From assembly GCA_030018645.1 (NCBI GenBank), contig JASEHX010000041.1, positions 1 to 10,216 on the forward strand: a stretch of 10,216 nucleotides of DNA. Reading direction: 5' to 3'. The position numbers were made by a program, and so were the translations under genes. The DNA is from Candidatus Margulisiibacteriota bacterium (lineage in GTDB: Bacteria > Margulisbacteria > WOR-1 > O2-12-FULL-45-9). Shown here piece after piece: positions 1 to 5,392 of the stretch. Below the pieces are notes generated by a model that had not been told where the DNA came from, searched no databases, and was given only the letters and a program-made list of their open reading frames with translations. Position 1 is the first letter of the stretch. Every line of letters starts with the position of its first letter.

Positions 1-10
1 TTTAGGGTAA

Positions 11-47
11 TTTAATCCGGGACATTTGGGGTGGTTTAATTCGGGAC
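11..47. repeat. Direct repeat pair TTTAATYCGGGAC
   Basis: Two 13-mers at 11-23 and 35-47 differ only at one pyrimidine and are 24 bp apart start to start, about two helical turns, so a protein bound to both would face the same side of the DNA. Confidence 0.75.
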
Positions 48-82
48 GTAACACACAGTCACTAATCGATTCGAATGAGAAG

Positions 83-119
83 GTCGCTAATTAGAGATAA
101 GATTCGAGAAATTAGCGAC
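83..119. repeat. 10-bp perfect inverted repeat GTCGCTAATT / AATTAGCGAC
   Basis: The arms are 83-92 and 110-119, with a 17-nt spacer. GTCACTAAT at 58-66 is a related third copy in direct orientation, and GATTCGA occurs at 69-75 and 101-107. There is no T-tract after the second arm, so a terminator is unlikely. It lies inside the inferred IS end and may be part of it. Confidence 0.7.
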
Positions 120-124
120 TAACC

Positions 125-163
125 CAAACATTGGGACCGTGTCAAGGCAAACATTGGGACCGT
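125..163. repeat. Direct repeat pair CAAACATTGGGACCGT
   Basis: Two identical 16-mers lie at 125-140 and 148-163, 23 bp apart. They are followed by an inverted pair CGTGTCAA (138-145) / TTGACACG (163-170). The combination of a repeated box plus terminal TTGACA marks the outer tip of the inferred insertion sequence. Confidence 0.8.
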
Positions 164-191
164 TGACACGTTTGGCAGAATATGGTATTTT
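163..191 (+). promoter_or_regulatory. Possible hybrid promoter at the IS junction
   Basis: TTGACA at 163-168 is a perfect -35 box at the last bases of the inferred IS. A 17-bp spacer leads to TATTTT at 186-191, a 4/6 match to the -10 consensus lying in flanking DNA. Transcription would start near 198 and enter the small membrane-protein cassette. Outward -35 boxes at IS ends, completed by a host -10, are known for IS21 and other elements. Confidence 0.45.
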
Positions 192-265
192 GAACACAAC
201 GTCAATGGCTGCATGAAGATCGAATTAGGTTTGTTGCAAAAACATTCACAGACATAGGGAAAGCC

Positions 266-397
266 ATGGTTGTGATGGGATTGGCGGGTTATTTTTTTGA
301 AAGGTATCCTTTGGGCTTAAGGATTTTGTTTAGCGTATTGAGTTTTGGACTGGTTATTCTTGGTATCAGCATTTATCCAACAGGAGGTAAAGAGTAA
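266..397 (+). CDS. Small two-helix membrane protein, function unknown
   Basis: From ATG 266 this encodes 43 residues, and no family was recognised with confidence. A hydrophobic stretch (MVVMGLAGYFF) is followed by a short charged turn (ERYPLGLR), then a second hydrophobic stretch (ILFSVLSFGLVILGISIYP) and a polar GGKE tail, suggesting a hairpin of two membrane helices. A weak AGGGA Shine-Dalgarno-like site lies 5 nt upstream of the ATG. The same frame stays open back to the stop at 191-193 and reads like protein (RIRFVAKTFTDIGKA), so the true start may lie upstream. The only methionine there (ATG 213) is one base out of frame, so an indel, or loss of the original start through the nearby IS insertion, is possible. 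Its stop overlaps the start of the next gene (TAATG), implying translational coupling. Confidence 0.5.
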   Translation: MVVMGLAGYFFERYPLGLRILFSVLSFGLVILGISIYPTGGKE

Positions 398-492
398 TGG
401 AGATGGCAATTGCTTTAGTTGCAATTTTGATGTTTGCTTTAGCTGTGGTCTATCATGACCGCCGGCAGGCAAAACCAAAACCAGTCCATTAA
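397..492 (+). CDS. 31-residue single-helix membrane peptide, copy 1
   Basis: This very small gene has a strong ribosome-binding site, AGGAGGT at 383-389, and its ATG shares a base with the preceding stop codon. The peptide begins MEMAIALVAILMFALAVVY, one likely transmembrane helix, followed by a basic, proline-containing tail (HDRRQAKPKPVH) expected on the cytoplasmic side. It resembles the peptide at 592-702 in both protein and DNA, including the bases around the start, which supports translation of both. The function is unknown. Single-helix peptides of this size often act as accessory subunits of transporters or oxidases, but no such partner is in the window. Confidence 0.6.
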   Translation: MEMAIALVAILMFALAVVYHDRRQAKPKPVH

Positions 493-499
493 CTTCGGC

Positions 500-592
500 C
501 CGCTTTTTCAATTAATTTTCTGTCCTCATTGGCAAAAAACGTACAGTGCGGCAGTGGGTGAGGGCTTTTATCCAAGCGGAGGTGAAAAATAG
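500..592 (+). pseudogene. Possible degraded second copy of the two-helix protein (3' end)
   Basis: The frame ending at TAG 590-592 finishes with FYPSGGEK, against IYPTGGKE at the end of the gene at 266-397, and overlaps the next GTG start in the same way. Further upstream (QLIFCPHWQKTYSAAVGEG) it is no longer clearly hydrophobic, so if it is a paralogue it has decayed or shifted frame. Part of the similarity could simply be conservation of the embedded GGAGGT ribosome-binding site. A 45-codon frame from ATG 455 includes this stretch but overlaps the preceding gene and looks unlikely as a real protein. Confidence 0.3.
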
Positions 593-702
593 TGGAAATG
601 ATTGTTGCTGCAATTGCAATTTTAGTTTTCTCCGTAGTATATGCATATTATTTGCAACGCCCGCACCAAGTAGGCAAGCACGTCCCTCAACAGCATTCTT
701 AA
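592..702 (+). CDS. 36-residue single-helix membrane peptide, copy 2
   Basis: GTG at 592 is taken as the start because GGAGGT at 578-583 lies 8 nt upstream; the next in-frame ATG (598) would be 14 nt away. The sequence VEMIVAAIAILVFSVVYAYY forms one likely transmembrane helix, followed by a basic and polar tail ending QQHS. It aligns with the 31-residue peptide at 397-492 (start VEM/MEM, then an alternating A/I/L core and VVY), indicating tandem duplication and divergence. The function is unknown. No clear terminator follows; the 64 bases to the convergent gene hold only a short TGGTTT/AAACCA palindrome at 731-744. Confidence 0.55.
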   Translation: MEMIVAAIAILVFSVVYAYYLQRPHQVGKHVPQQHS

Positions 703-766
703 GATTGTGTCAATGTCCTAATTTGCTTTTTGGTTTCTAAACCATAATCCCACAGGCTAGGACAGG

Positions 767-1621
767 TTAGGTTTGTAATTTTTTTACTTCATCTTCTAAC
801 CAGCGGATGTCATTTTCGCGGTTGACGTTGAATTCGATTTGCTGCAGGGAGCGCATGACCCCCAGCTTATAATTAGCGGCTTCCAGCGTCAGGCGGTTAA
901 ATTGGTCCTCCAGCCATTCTTTTTCGGCTGGTTTGGCGGCCGAAAGAGAGGTTTTTTTTATTTCGCTTGATAGCTGCTCAAATTCCAGTCGTGATTCGGA
1001 CAACAAGCGCTTTAAATGCAGCTCCCGTAAGCGCGAAATCAGCGAAAAAAGCTCTTGTTGTTCAAGGTTGAATTTGTCAAATAGTTCACTGGGAATATCC
1101 CTCACCCCTGGTTTTGTAATATCGGCGCTCCCCTCTCCCAAAGGGAGAGGGGAAATAAGGTTGTTTATTATTTCGATCCCCCCTCTCCCACTGGGACCTG
1201 CCTGTCCGGCCCGCCTGCCGGACGGGCAGGCAGGCAGGGAGGGGGTTAGGGGGTGAGGGATATCAACCAACGGCGTTTCCTCCTGGTATTCATCCGGCAA
1301 TTTACCAGAAAGAATAACCCGATCTTTGCGCAGGGTAATGGGGGAGTGCTTCAGCATGCGGCGGTGCTGGTCGAAACGACTGACGGTGGCTTCAGCATCC
1401 TTCTGCGGCTCCTGGACGGTGGTTTCCTGGTTTTCCACTTCCGGCAAGAGCGGTTTGTCTTTTAAGGCGTCGAGAAAACCGCGCGAGCGCATTTCTGCTC
1501 CGCCGGTCCTTTCTTCAATGATCTTGCGGTCAGCCGCGGTAAAAACGGCTGCAGTTGAAGCCGCCGCAGCTTCCCGCTGTATATTAACCGGAGTAACTGG
1601 ATTGACAGGCTGTTCGGCCAT
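767..1621 (-). CDS. Hypothetical coiled-coil protein with an in-frame mobile repeat
   Basis: The gene encodes 284 residues and I do not recognise its family. Residues 1-118 are polar and rich in A, E, R and P, probably disordered. Residues 120-176 (HPLTPSLPACPSGRRAGQ onward) come from an inserted repeat and are not native. Residues 177-284 are charged and helical, with heptad-like leucines (LFSLISRLRELHLKRLLSES; WLEDEVKKL at the end), a likely coiled coil. There is no signal peptide or membrane segment, so it is probably cytosolic. The ATG at 1621 has no Shine-Dalgarno site, and the -10 box lies only 9 nt upstream, so the message should be nearly leaderless. It is transcribed divergently from the zinc ribbon gene. 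Without the insertion the protein would be about 229 residues. Confidence 0.75.
   Translation of the reverse strand: MAEQPVNPVTPVNIQREAAAASTAAVFTAADRKIIEERTGGAEMRSRGFLDALKDKPLLPEVENQETTVQEPQKDAEATVSRFDQHRRMLKHSPITLRKDRVILSGKLPDEYQEETPLVDIPHPLTPSLPACPSGRRAGQAGPSGRGGIEIINNLISPLPLGEGSADITKPGVRDIPSELFDKFNLEQQELFSLISRLRELHLKRLLSESRLEFEQLSSEIKKTSLSAAKPAEKEWLEDQFNRLTLEAANYKLGVMRSLQQIEFNVNRENDIRWLEDEVKKLQT
1130..1152. repeat. Perfect hairpin CCCCTCTCCC-AAA-GGGAGAGGGG
   Basis: Ten base pairs close on a 3-nt loop, within the MITE-like element. On the coding strand of the host gene it contributes the residues SPLPLGEG. Confidence 0.85.
1197..1230. repeat. GC-rich hairpin, 14-bp stem with 6-nt loop
   Basis: The arms at 1197-1210 and 1217-1230 pair fully except for one T/G position that would wobble in RNA. 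It sits in the MITE-like element and encodes ACPSGRRAGQAG in the host protein. Confidence 0.85.
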
Positions 1622-1630
1622 AATAAATGA

Positions 1631-1659
1631 ATTATAATACCTAAGATTTAGCTTGACAA
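1631..1659 (-). promoter_or_regulatory. Promoter of the coiled-coil gene
   Basis: Read on the minus strand, TTGTCA (1659-1654) and a perfect TATAAT (1636-1631) are separated by 17 bp. Transcription should start near 1623-1625, within a few bases of the ATG at 1621, and there is no Shine-Dalgarno site. Confidence 0.65.
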
Positions 1660-1682
1660 TGGCAAGACAAGCGGGCTACAAT
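1653..1682 (+). promoter_or_regulatory. Promoter of the zinc ribbon gene
   Basis: TTGACA (1653-1658) and TACAAT (1677-1682) have an 18-bp spacer. The -35 box occupies almost the same bases as the -35 box of the divergent promoter, so RNA polymerase probably cannot occupy both at once. Confidence 0.65.
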
Positions 1683-1708
1683 CGCCACATTAAAGGAGGT
1701 GTTAAAAA

Positions 1709-1849
1709 ATGGCAACTGGTTATTGTGTAAAATGCAAAAAGAAACAGGAAATGGAAAAAGCTAAAGCGGTAACGCTAAAGAACGGCCGAAAAGCCACCAA
1801 AGGCGAATGCCCGAAGTGCGGGACGAAGATGTTTAGAATTGGAGGGTAG
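1709..1849 (+). CDS. DUF5679-type mini zinc ribbon protein
   Basis: This 46-residue protein has two CxxC knuckles, C6-V-K-C9 near the start and C34-P-K-C37 near the end, which should bind one zinc ion. The middle (VTLKNGRKATKGECP) and the end (GTKMFRIGG) match my memory of the DUF5679 family, found in several bacterial groups and of unknown role. The lysine-rich composition and zinc ribbon fold would suit nucleic acid or protein binding in the cytosol, but this is inference. ATG 1709 has a strong site, AAAGGAGGTG at 1692-1701, 7 nt upstream, and its own promoter. A short hairpin plus T-run at 1860-1878 probably ends the transcript. Confidence 0.85.
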   Translation: MATGYCVKCKKKQEMEKAKAVTLKNGRKATKGECPKCGTKMFRIGG

Positions 1850-1857
1850 TGTATTGA

Positions 1858-1886
1858 TTGCGGCGTACCGCCTTTTTTGTTAAAAT
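1858..1886 (+). promoter_or_regulatory. Candidate dnaE promoter
   Basis: TAAAAT at 1881-1886 is a 5/6 match to the -10 box. A weak TTGCGG at 1858-1863 sits 17 bp upstream; TTGATT at 1854-1859 matches better but has a 21-bp spacer. The start of transcription would be near 1893, making dnaE almost leaderless, which fits the absence of a Shine-Dalgarno site. Confidence 0.35.
1860..1878 (+). terminator. Short intrinsic terminator after the zinc ribbon gene
   Basis: GCGG (1860-1863) and CCGC (1868-1871) can pair around a 4-nt CGTA loop and are followed by C and six T residues (1873-1878). The stem is short, so efficiency may be modest. It overlaps the -35 to -10 spacer of the candidate dnaE promoter. 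Confidence 0.4.
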
Positions 1887-1894
1887 GGCTGGTC

Positions 1895-4800
1895 ATGCCG
1901 CACAAGCCAAAATTTGTCCATCTCCACTGCCATTCAGAATTCAGTCTGCTTGACGGCGCCGCGCGAATTGATGATTTAATCAGCAAAGCCAAGGAAATGG
2001 GGATGGATGCTATTGCCTTGACCGACCACGGCAACATGTATGCCGCGGTTGAGTTTTATACGACCGCCAAAGCTGCCGGCATTAAACCTATCTTGGGCTG
2101 TGAGGTCTACGTTGCTCCCCGCACCCGTTTTGATAAAGAGACCAAAGAAGACCGCTCCCCTTATCATTTGACCCTCCTCGCTAAAAATCAAGTCGGCTAT
2201 AGAAATTTACTTAAACTGGTTTCACTAGCTTCCATTGAAGGGTTCTACGCCAAACCGCGGATTGACCATGAATTGATTGAGAAATATCGCGAAGGGCTGG
2301 TTGTTCTTTCCGGCTGTCCTAAAGGGGAAGTGCCCTGCAGTTTATCCGCAGATAATTATAATAAAGCCAAAGAAGTTGCGCTTTGGTATAAACAGTTATT
2401 TGGCGACGACTACTATTTGGAAATCCACGACTTAAACCTCGATGAATTTCAGCAGCTCAAGCCGAAATTAAAAAACCTGGGAAAAGAATTGGGCATTAAA
2501 TTGGCGGCCGCCAATGATGTGCACTATTTATTGAGAGAAGACGCTTATGCGCAGGATGTTCTGCTGTGCATCGGCACCGGGTCACTGCTTAGCGCCGAGA
2601 AACGCCTGCGTTTTGATACACCGGAATTTTACCTGAAATCCCCCCAAGAAATGGCCGAACTTTTTGCTGATTTGCCGGAAGCAGTCGTTAATACCTTGGA
2701 AATTGCTGAAAAATGCAAGGTTGAATTGGAGATCGGCCAACTGCATTTGCCCAATTTTACTGTTCCAGCCGGCGAAACTCCGGACAGCTATTTGGAGCAG
2801 CTGGTGTGGGAGGGAGCCAAGGGAAAGTACGGAGTCAGGAGTCGGGAGTTGGGAGTAAATACAGCTAATGACTCAGCCCTTTTACCGCCGGAGATTATTG
2901 ATCGCATAAAATATGAACTCTATACCATTGAGAAAATGGGCTACGCCGCCTATTTTTTAATTGTCCAGGATTTTATCAACTGGGCAAAGAAGCAAGGCAT
3001 TCAAGTGGGGCCGGGGAGGGGGTCGGCGGCGGGCAGTATTGTTTCTTATGCGCTGGGGATTACAACGGTTGATCCTTTAAAATATGGATTGATCTTTGAA
3101 CGTTTCTTGAATTTAGAGCGGATCTCCATGCCCGATATTGATGTGGATTTTTGTTTTGAAAGAAGAGGCGAAGTCATTGATTACGTCAATAAAAAATACG
3201 GGAACGACCATGTGGCGCAAATCGTAACTTTCGGCACCATGGCGGCGCGCGGGGCAATCCGCGATGTGGGGAGAGTGCAGGATTTGCCGTTACCAGAAGT
3301 TGACAAGATTGCCAAACTGGTGCCTTTTGGGCCGGATGTTACTCTTAGCAAAGCATTAGAATCAGTCAAAGACCTAAAAGCGCTTTACGACGGCGACGAG
3401 CGGGTAAAGAATTTAATTGACACGGCCATGAAGCTGGAAGGGTTATCCCGCCATGCCTCGGTCCACGCGGCAGGTGTGGTAATTTCAGAAAAAGCACTGA
3501 CCGAATATTCGCCCCTGCAGACGCTGGATAAAAGTTCGGTTGTTACCCAATATCCTATGGGTTCGCTGGAGAAAATTGGCTTGCTAAAAATGGACTTCTT
3601 AGGATTACGCAACCTTACCCTGATCGCCCATGCGGTTGAGATCATTAAAAAAACCAACAACTTGCAGGTTGACCTGGCTTCTCTGCCGCTGGATGATATT
3701 AAGACCTACCAATTGCTTTGCAGCGGGGAAACCATCGGCGTCTTTCAGCTTGAAAGCGCGGGCATGCGGGCGTTGATTAAAGACCTTCAGCCCAATAATT
3801 TTGAAGAAATTATCGCTTTACTGGCGCTCTATCGTCCGGGGCCGCTCGAAAGCGGGATGGTAGAAGATTATGTCAAGCGCAAACACCGCAAAGTTCCAGT
3901 TAAATATCCTTTGCCCGAACTGGAATCACTGCTGCGCGAAACTCACGGGGTAATTTTGTACCAGGAACAGGTAATGGGCATTGCCAGCAAAGTTTCCGGC
4001 TTCAGCATGGGGCAAGCCGACATTTTGCGCCGGGCGATGGGCAAGAAAAAAGATAAGGAAATGCAGCAGCAGAAAGAGTTTTTTGTTGAAGGGGCGGTAA
4101 AAAGGGGAGTTTCACACAATAAGGCGGCGGAATTATTTAACCTGATTGCCAAGTTTGCCGGTTATGGTTTTAACAAATCGCATTCAACCGCTTACGGGAT
4201 CATTTCTTACCAGACGGCTTATCTTAAGGCCAATTATCCGCGCGAGTTTATGGCGGCGCTCCTGACTTCCATCATGGGGAATTCTGACAAAGTTGGCTTG
4301 TATATCAGCGAAGCCCGCCGCTTGGGCATAAAAATATTGCCGCCGGATATTAACGAGAGCGCCCGCAATTTTACGGTTACCAACGACGGCATCCGCTTCG
4401 GCCTTTCCGCCATTAAAAACGTCGGGACAGCGGCAATTGAATCAATCCTTGCCGTTCGGGATTCCGGAGGAGCGTATCAGTCCCTGGCGGATTTTTTCAA
4501 AAGGGTAGATACCCGTGTGGTCAATAAAAAGGTAATGGAAAGCTTGATTAAGGTCGGTGCTTTCGATTCGTTCGGCCAAGGCCGCGCTTATTTACTGGCA
4601 ACGTTTGCAAAGGTTTTGGAAAGAGTTAACGCCGAAGAGAAGGAAAGGGCCAGCGGCCAGGGGGCATTGTTTGAGCTTGCTGTTAGCTGTCAGCCGTCAG
4701 CCGTTAGTCAGGATGAGATTAACATTGAAGAATTCCCCCCGGAAGAAAAACTGCGCATGGAGCGGGAGCTGTTGGGGCTTTACATCTCGTCCCATCCGCT

Positions 4801-5392
4801 GGAATACGTGCGCGATTCGCTGGAAGGGCAAATCAATACCCGTATGGCTGATATCTCTGATATGCGGGAGGGGGAGATTGTAAAAATTGGCGGCCTGCTC
4901 ACCAATTGCCGGCGCGTGCAAACCAAACGCGGGGACACTATGTTGGTTTGCAATATTGAAGATCTGTCCGGCGTCGTTCCCTTGATTGTCTTCCCGAAAA
5001 CTTATGGGAAGCATGCGGCCATGTTAAACAATGACGAAGTGATTATAGTGAAAGGTAAAATCAACCGCGACATGCGGACCGAAGAATTTAATGTTATTGC
5101 GGAGGAAATTATCCCCATGGAAACGCTGGAAAAGGTCCGCTCGCTTTATATCGAGCTGGTGGGGGTGCAGGATCCGCAAGTCCTGGCGCGGATGAAGGAA
5201 ATATTATTGTTCTTTACAGGGACGGATCCAGTTTATATAATGATCGATGGCAAGAGCATTGCCCTGGGAAAGACGTACCAGGTAGACATCAGTCCCGAAT
5301 TAGTGAATCAGCTGGAGCAGTTGTTGGGTACGGGAGCGGTTAACGTTGAATTCCGGGCGGTGAAAAAGGAGGTTGCCAATGGAGACGGATAA
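1895..5392 (+). CDS. dnaE: DNA polymerase III subunit alpha
   Basis: This is the catalytic replicative DNA polymerase subunit, 1165 residues, a normal DnaE length. Order: PHP domain (about 5-275) with HLHCH at 9-13, TDH at 43-45, SGC and NDVHYL; palm/finger region with GPGRGSAAGS (372-381); the catalytic aspartates in PDIDVDF (D416, D418) and LLKMDF (D567); then YRPGPL, YQEQVM and GYGFNKSHSTAYG. A helix-hairpin-helix region follows, then a clamp-binding motif QGALF (922-926) and an OB fold starting near 995. The PHP metal ligands seem complete, as in the Thermus enzyme, so a proofreading 3'-5' exonuclease is plausible. ATG 1895 was chosen over TTG 1877 because homology begins there and it lies just after the -10 box. 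Two heptamer-repeat insertions interrupt variable loops. The 3' end overlaps hisI by 14 nt. Confidence 0.97.
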   Translation: MPHKPKFVHLHCHSEFSLLDGAARIDDLISKAKEMGMDAIALTDHGNMYAAVEFYTTAKAAGIKPILGCEVYVAPRTRFDKETKEDRSPYHLTLLAKNQVGYRNLLKLVSLASIEGFYAKPRIDHELIEKYREGLVVLSGCPKGEVPCSLSADNYNKAKEVALWYKQLFGDDYYLEIHDLNLDEFQQLKPKLKNLGKELGIKLAAANDVHYLLREDAYAQDVLLCIGTGSLLSAEKRLRFDTPEFYLKSPQEMAELFADLPEAVVNTLEIAEKCKVELEIGQLHLPNFTVPAGETPDSYLEQLVWEGAKGKYGVRSRELGVNTANDSALLPPEIIDRIKYELYTIEKMGYAAYFLIVQDFINWAKKQGIQVGPGRGSAAGSIVSYALGITTVDPLKYGLIFERFLNLERISMPDIDVDFCFERRGEVIDYVNKKYGNDHVAQIVTFGTMAARGAIRDVGRVQDLPLPEVDKIAKLVPFGPDVTLSKALESVKDLKALYDGDERVKNLIDTAMKLEGLSRHASVHAAGVVISEKALTEYSPLQTLDKSSVVTQYPMGSLEKIGLLKMDFLGLRNLTLIAHAVEIIKKTNNLQVDLASLPLDDIKTYQLLCSGETIGVFQLESAGMRALIKDLQPNNFEEIIALLALYRPGPLESGMVEDYVKRKHRKVPVKYPLPELESLLRETHGVILYQEQVMGIASKVSGFSMGQADILRRAMGKKKDKEMQQQKEFFVEGAVKRGVSHNKAAELFNLIAKFAGYGFNKSHSTAYGIISYQTAYLKANYPREFMAALLTSIMGNSDKVGLYISEARRLGIKILPPDINESARNFTVTNDGIRFGLSAIKNVGTAAIESILAVRDSGGAYQSLADFFKRVDTRVVNKKVMESLIKVGAFDSFGQGRAYLLATFAKVLERVNAEEKERASGQGALFELAVSCQPSAVSQDEINIEEFPPEEKLRMERELLGLYISSHPLEYVRDSLEGQINTRMADISDMREGEIVKIGGLLTNCRRVQTKRGDTMLVCNIEDLSGVVPLIVFPKTYGKHAAMLNNDEVIIVKGKINRDMRTEEFNVIAEEIIPMETLEKVRSLYIELVGVQDPQVLARMKEILLFFTGTDPVYIMIDGKSIALGKTYQVDISPELVNQLEQLLGTGAVNVEFRAVKKEVANGDG
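2831..2858 (+). repeat. Four heptamer repeats (GGAGTYR) inside dnaE
   Basis: GGAGTCA, GGAGTCG, GGAGTTG and GGAGTAA follow each other without gaps. They encode VRSRELGVN at about residues 313-322, between the PHP domain and the polymerase core, where family members usually have a short variable linker. Confidence 0.85.
4683..4710 (+). repeat. Four heptamer repeats (TYAGCYG-like) inside dnaE
   Basis: The units are TTAGCTG, TCAGCCG, TCAGCCG and TTAGTCA, coding for AVSCQPSAVSQ at about residues 930-939. They lie a few residues after the clamp-binding motif, in the linker before the OB fold, where an insertion should be tolerated. Confidence 0.8.

Larger units (their letters stand above)
1..168. 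mobile_element. Probable end of an insertion sequence (IS21/IS481-like), cut by the window edge
   Basis: No coding frame is convincing here. The stretch is built of paired repeats, as expected for a multi-site transposase-binding end. TTTAATYCGGGAC occurs at 11-23 and 35-47, and CAAACATTGGGACCGT at 125-140 and 148-163. Read outward-in on the minus strand, the end starts TGTCAACGGTCCCAATG at 168, giving the 5'-TG...CA-3' terminus common to IS21 and some related DDE elements, whose ends carry several internal repeats. The transposase itself would lie to the left, outside the window. The family assignment is inference from terminal structure only; a dispersed non-coding repeat is the alternative. 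Confidence 0.5.
1095..1264. repeat. 160-bp MITE-like element with 5-bp target duplication, inside a coding sequence
   Basis: ATATC occurs directly at 1095-1099 and 1260-1264. Between them, the ends CCTCACCCC (1100-1108) and GGGGTGAGG (1250-1258) are inverted; with the ATAT bases the perfect arms are 14 bp (1095-1108 / 1250-1263). The net gain is 165 bp, exactly 55 codons, so the host frame is kept. It has no coding capacity of its own and strong internal palindromes. CCCTCACCC...CTCTCCC-type repeats are dispersed in many candidate-phylum genomes, which is general knowledge and not tested here. Confidence 0.7.

Noticed and set aside
1..170. CRISPR-like direct repeats
   Set aside because: Only two copies of each repeat, with spacers of 7-11 bp; this fits transposase-binding sites, not a CRISPR array.
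455..592. 45-codon frame from an ATG inside the first mini peptide gene
   Set aside because: It overlaps that gene by 38 bases and lacks a ribosome-binding site; only its last residues resemble anything, so it was kept as a possible remnant.
546..740. 64-codon plus-strand frame
   Set aside because: It overlaps the 592-702 peptide gene in another frame, has a cysteine-rich unlikely composition, and has no suitable ribosome-binding site.
731..744. TGGTTT/AAACCA palindrome as a terminator
   Set aside because: The loop is too short and no T-run follows on either strand.
933..1637. Three plus-strand frames opposite the coiled-coil gene
   Set aside because: They are antisense shadows; the minus-strand frame is longer, has a consensus promoter, and has a plausible helical composition.
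1877..1894. TTG start adding six residues to DnaE
   Set aside because: It lies in the terminator T-run and upstream of the predicted transcription start; family similarity begins after the ATG at 1895.
4557..4883. 108-codon frame inside dnaE
   Set aside because: It is an alternative-frame shadow of a clearly conserved polymerase region.
5373..5378. TTG start adding two residues to HisI
   Set aside because: It overlaps the Shine-Dalgarno sequence that serves ATG 5379.
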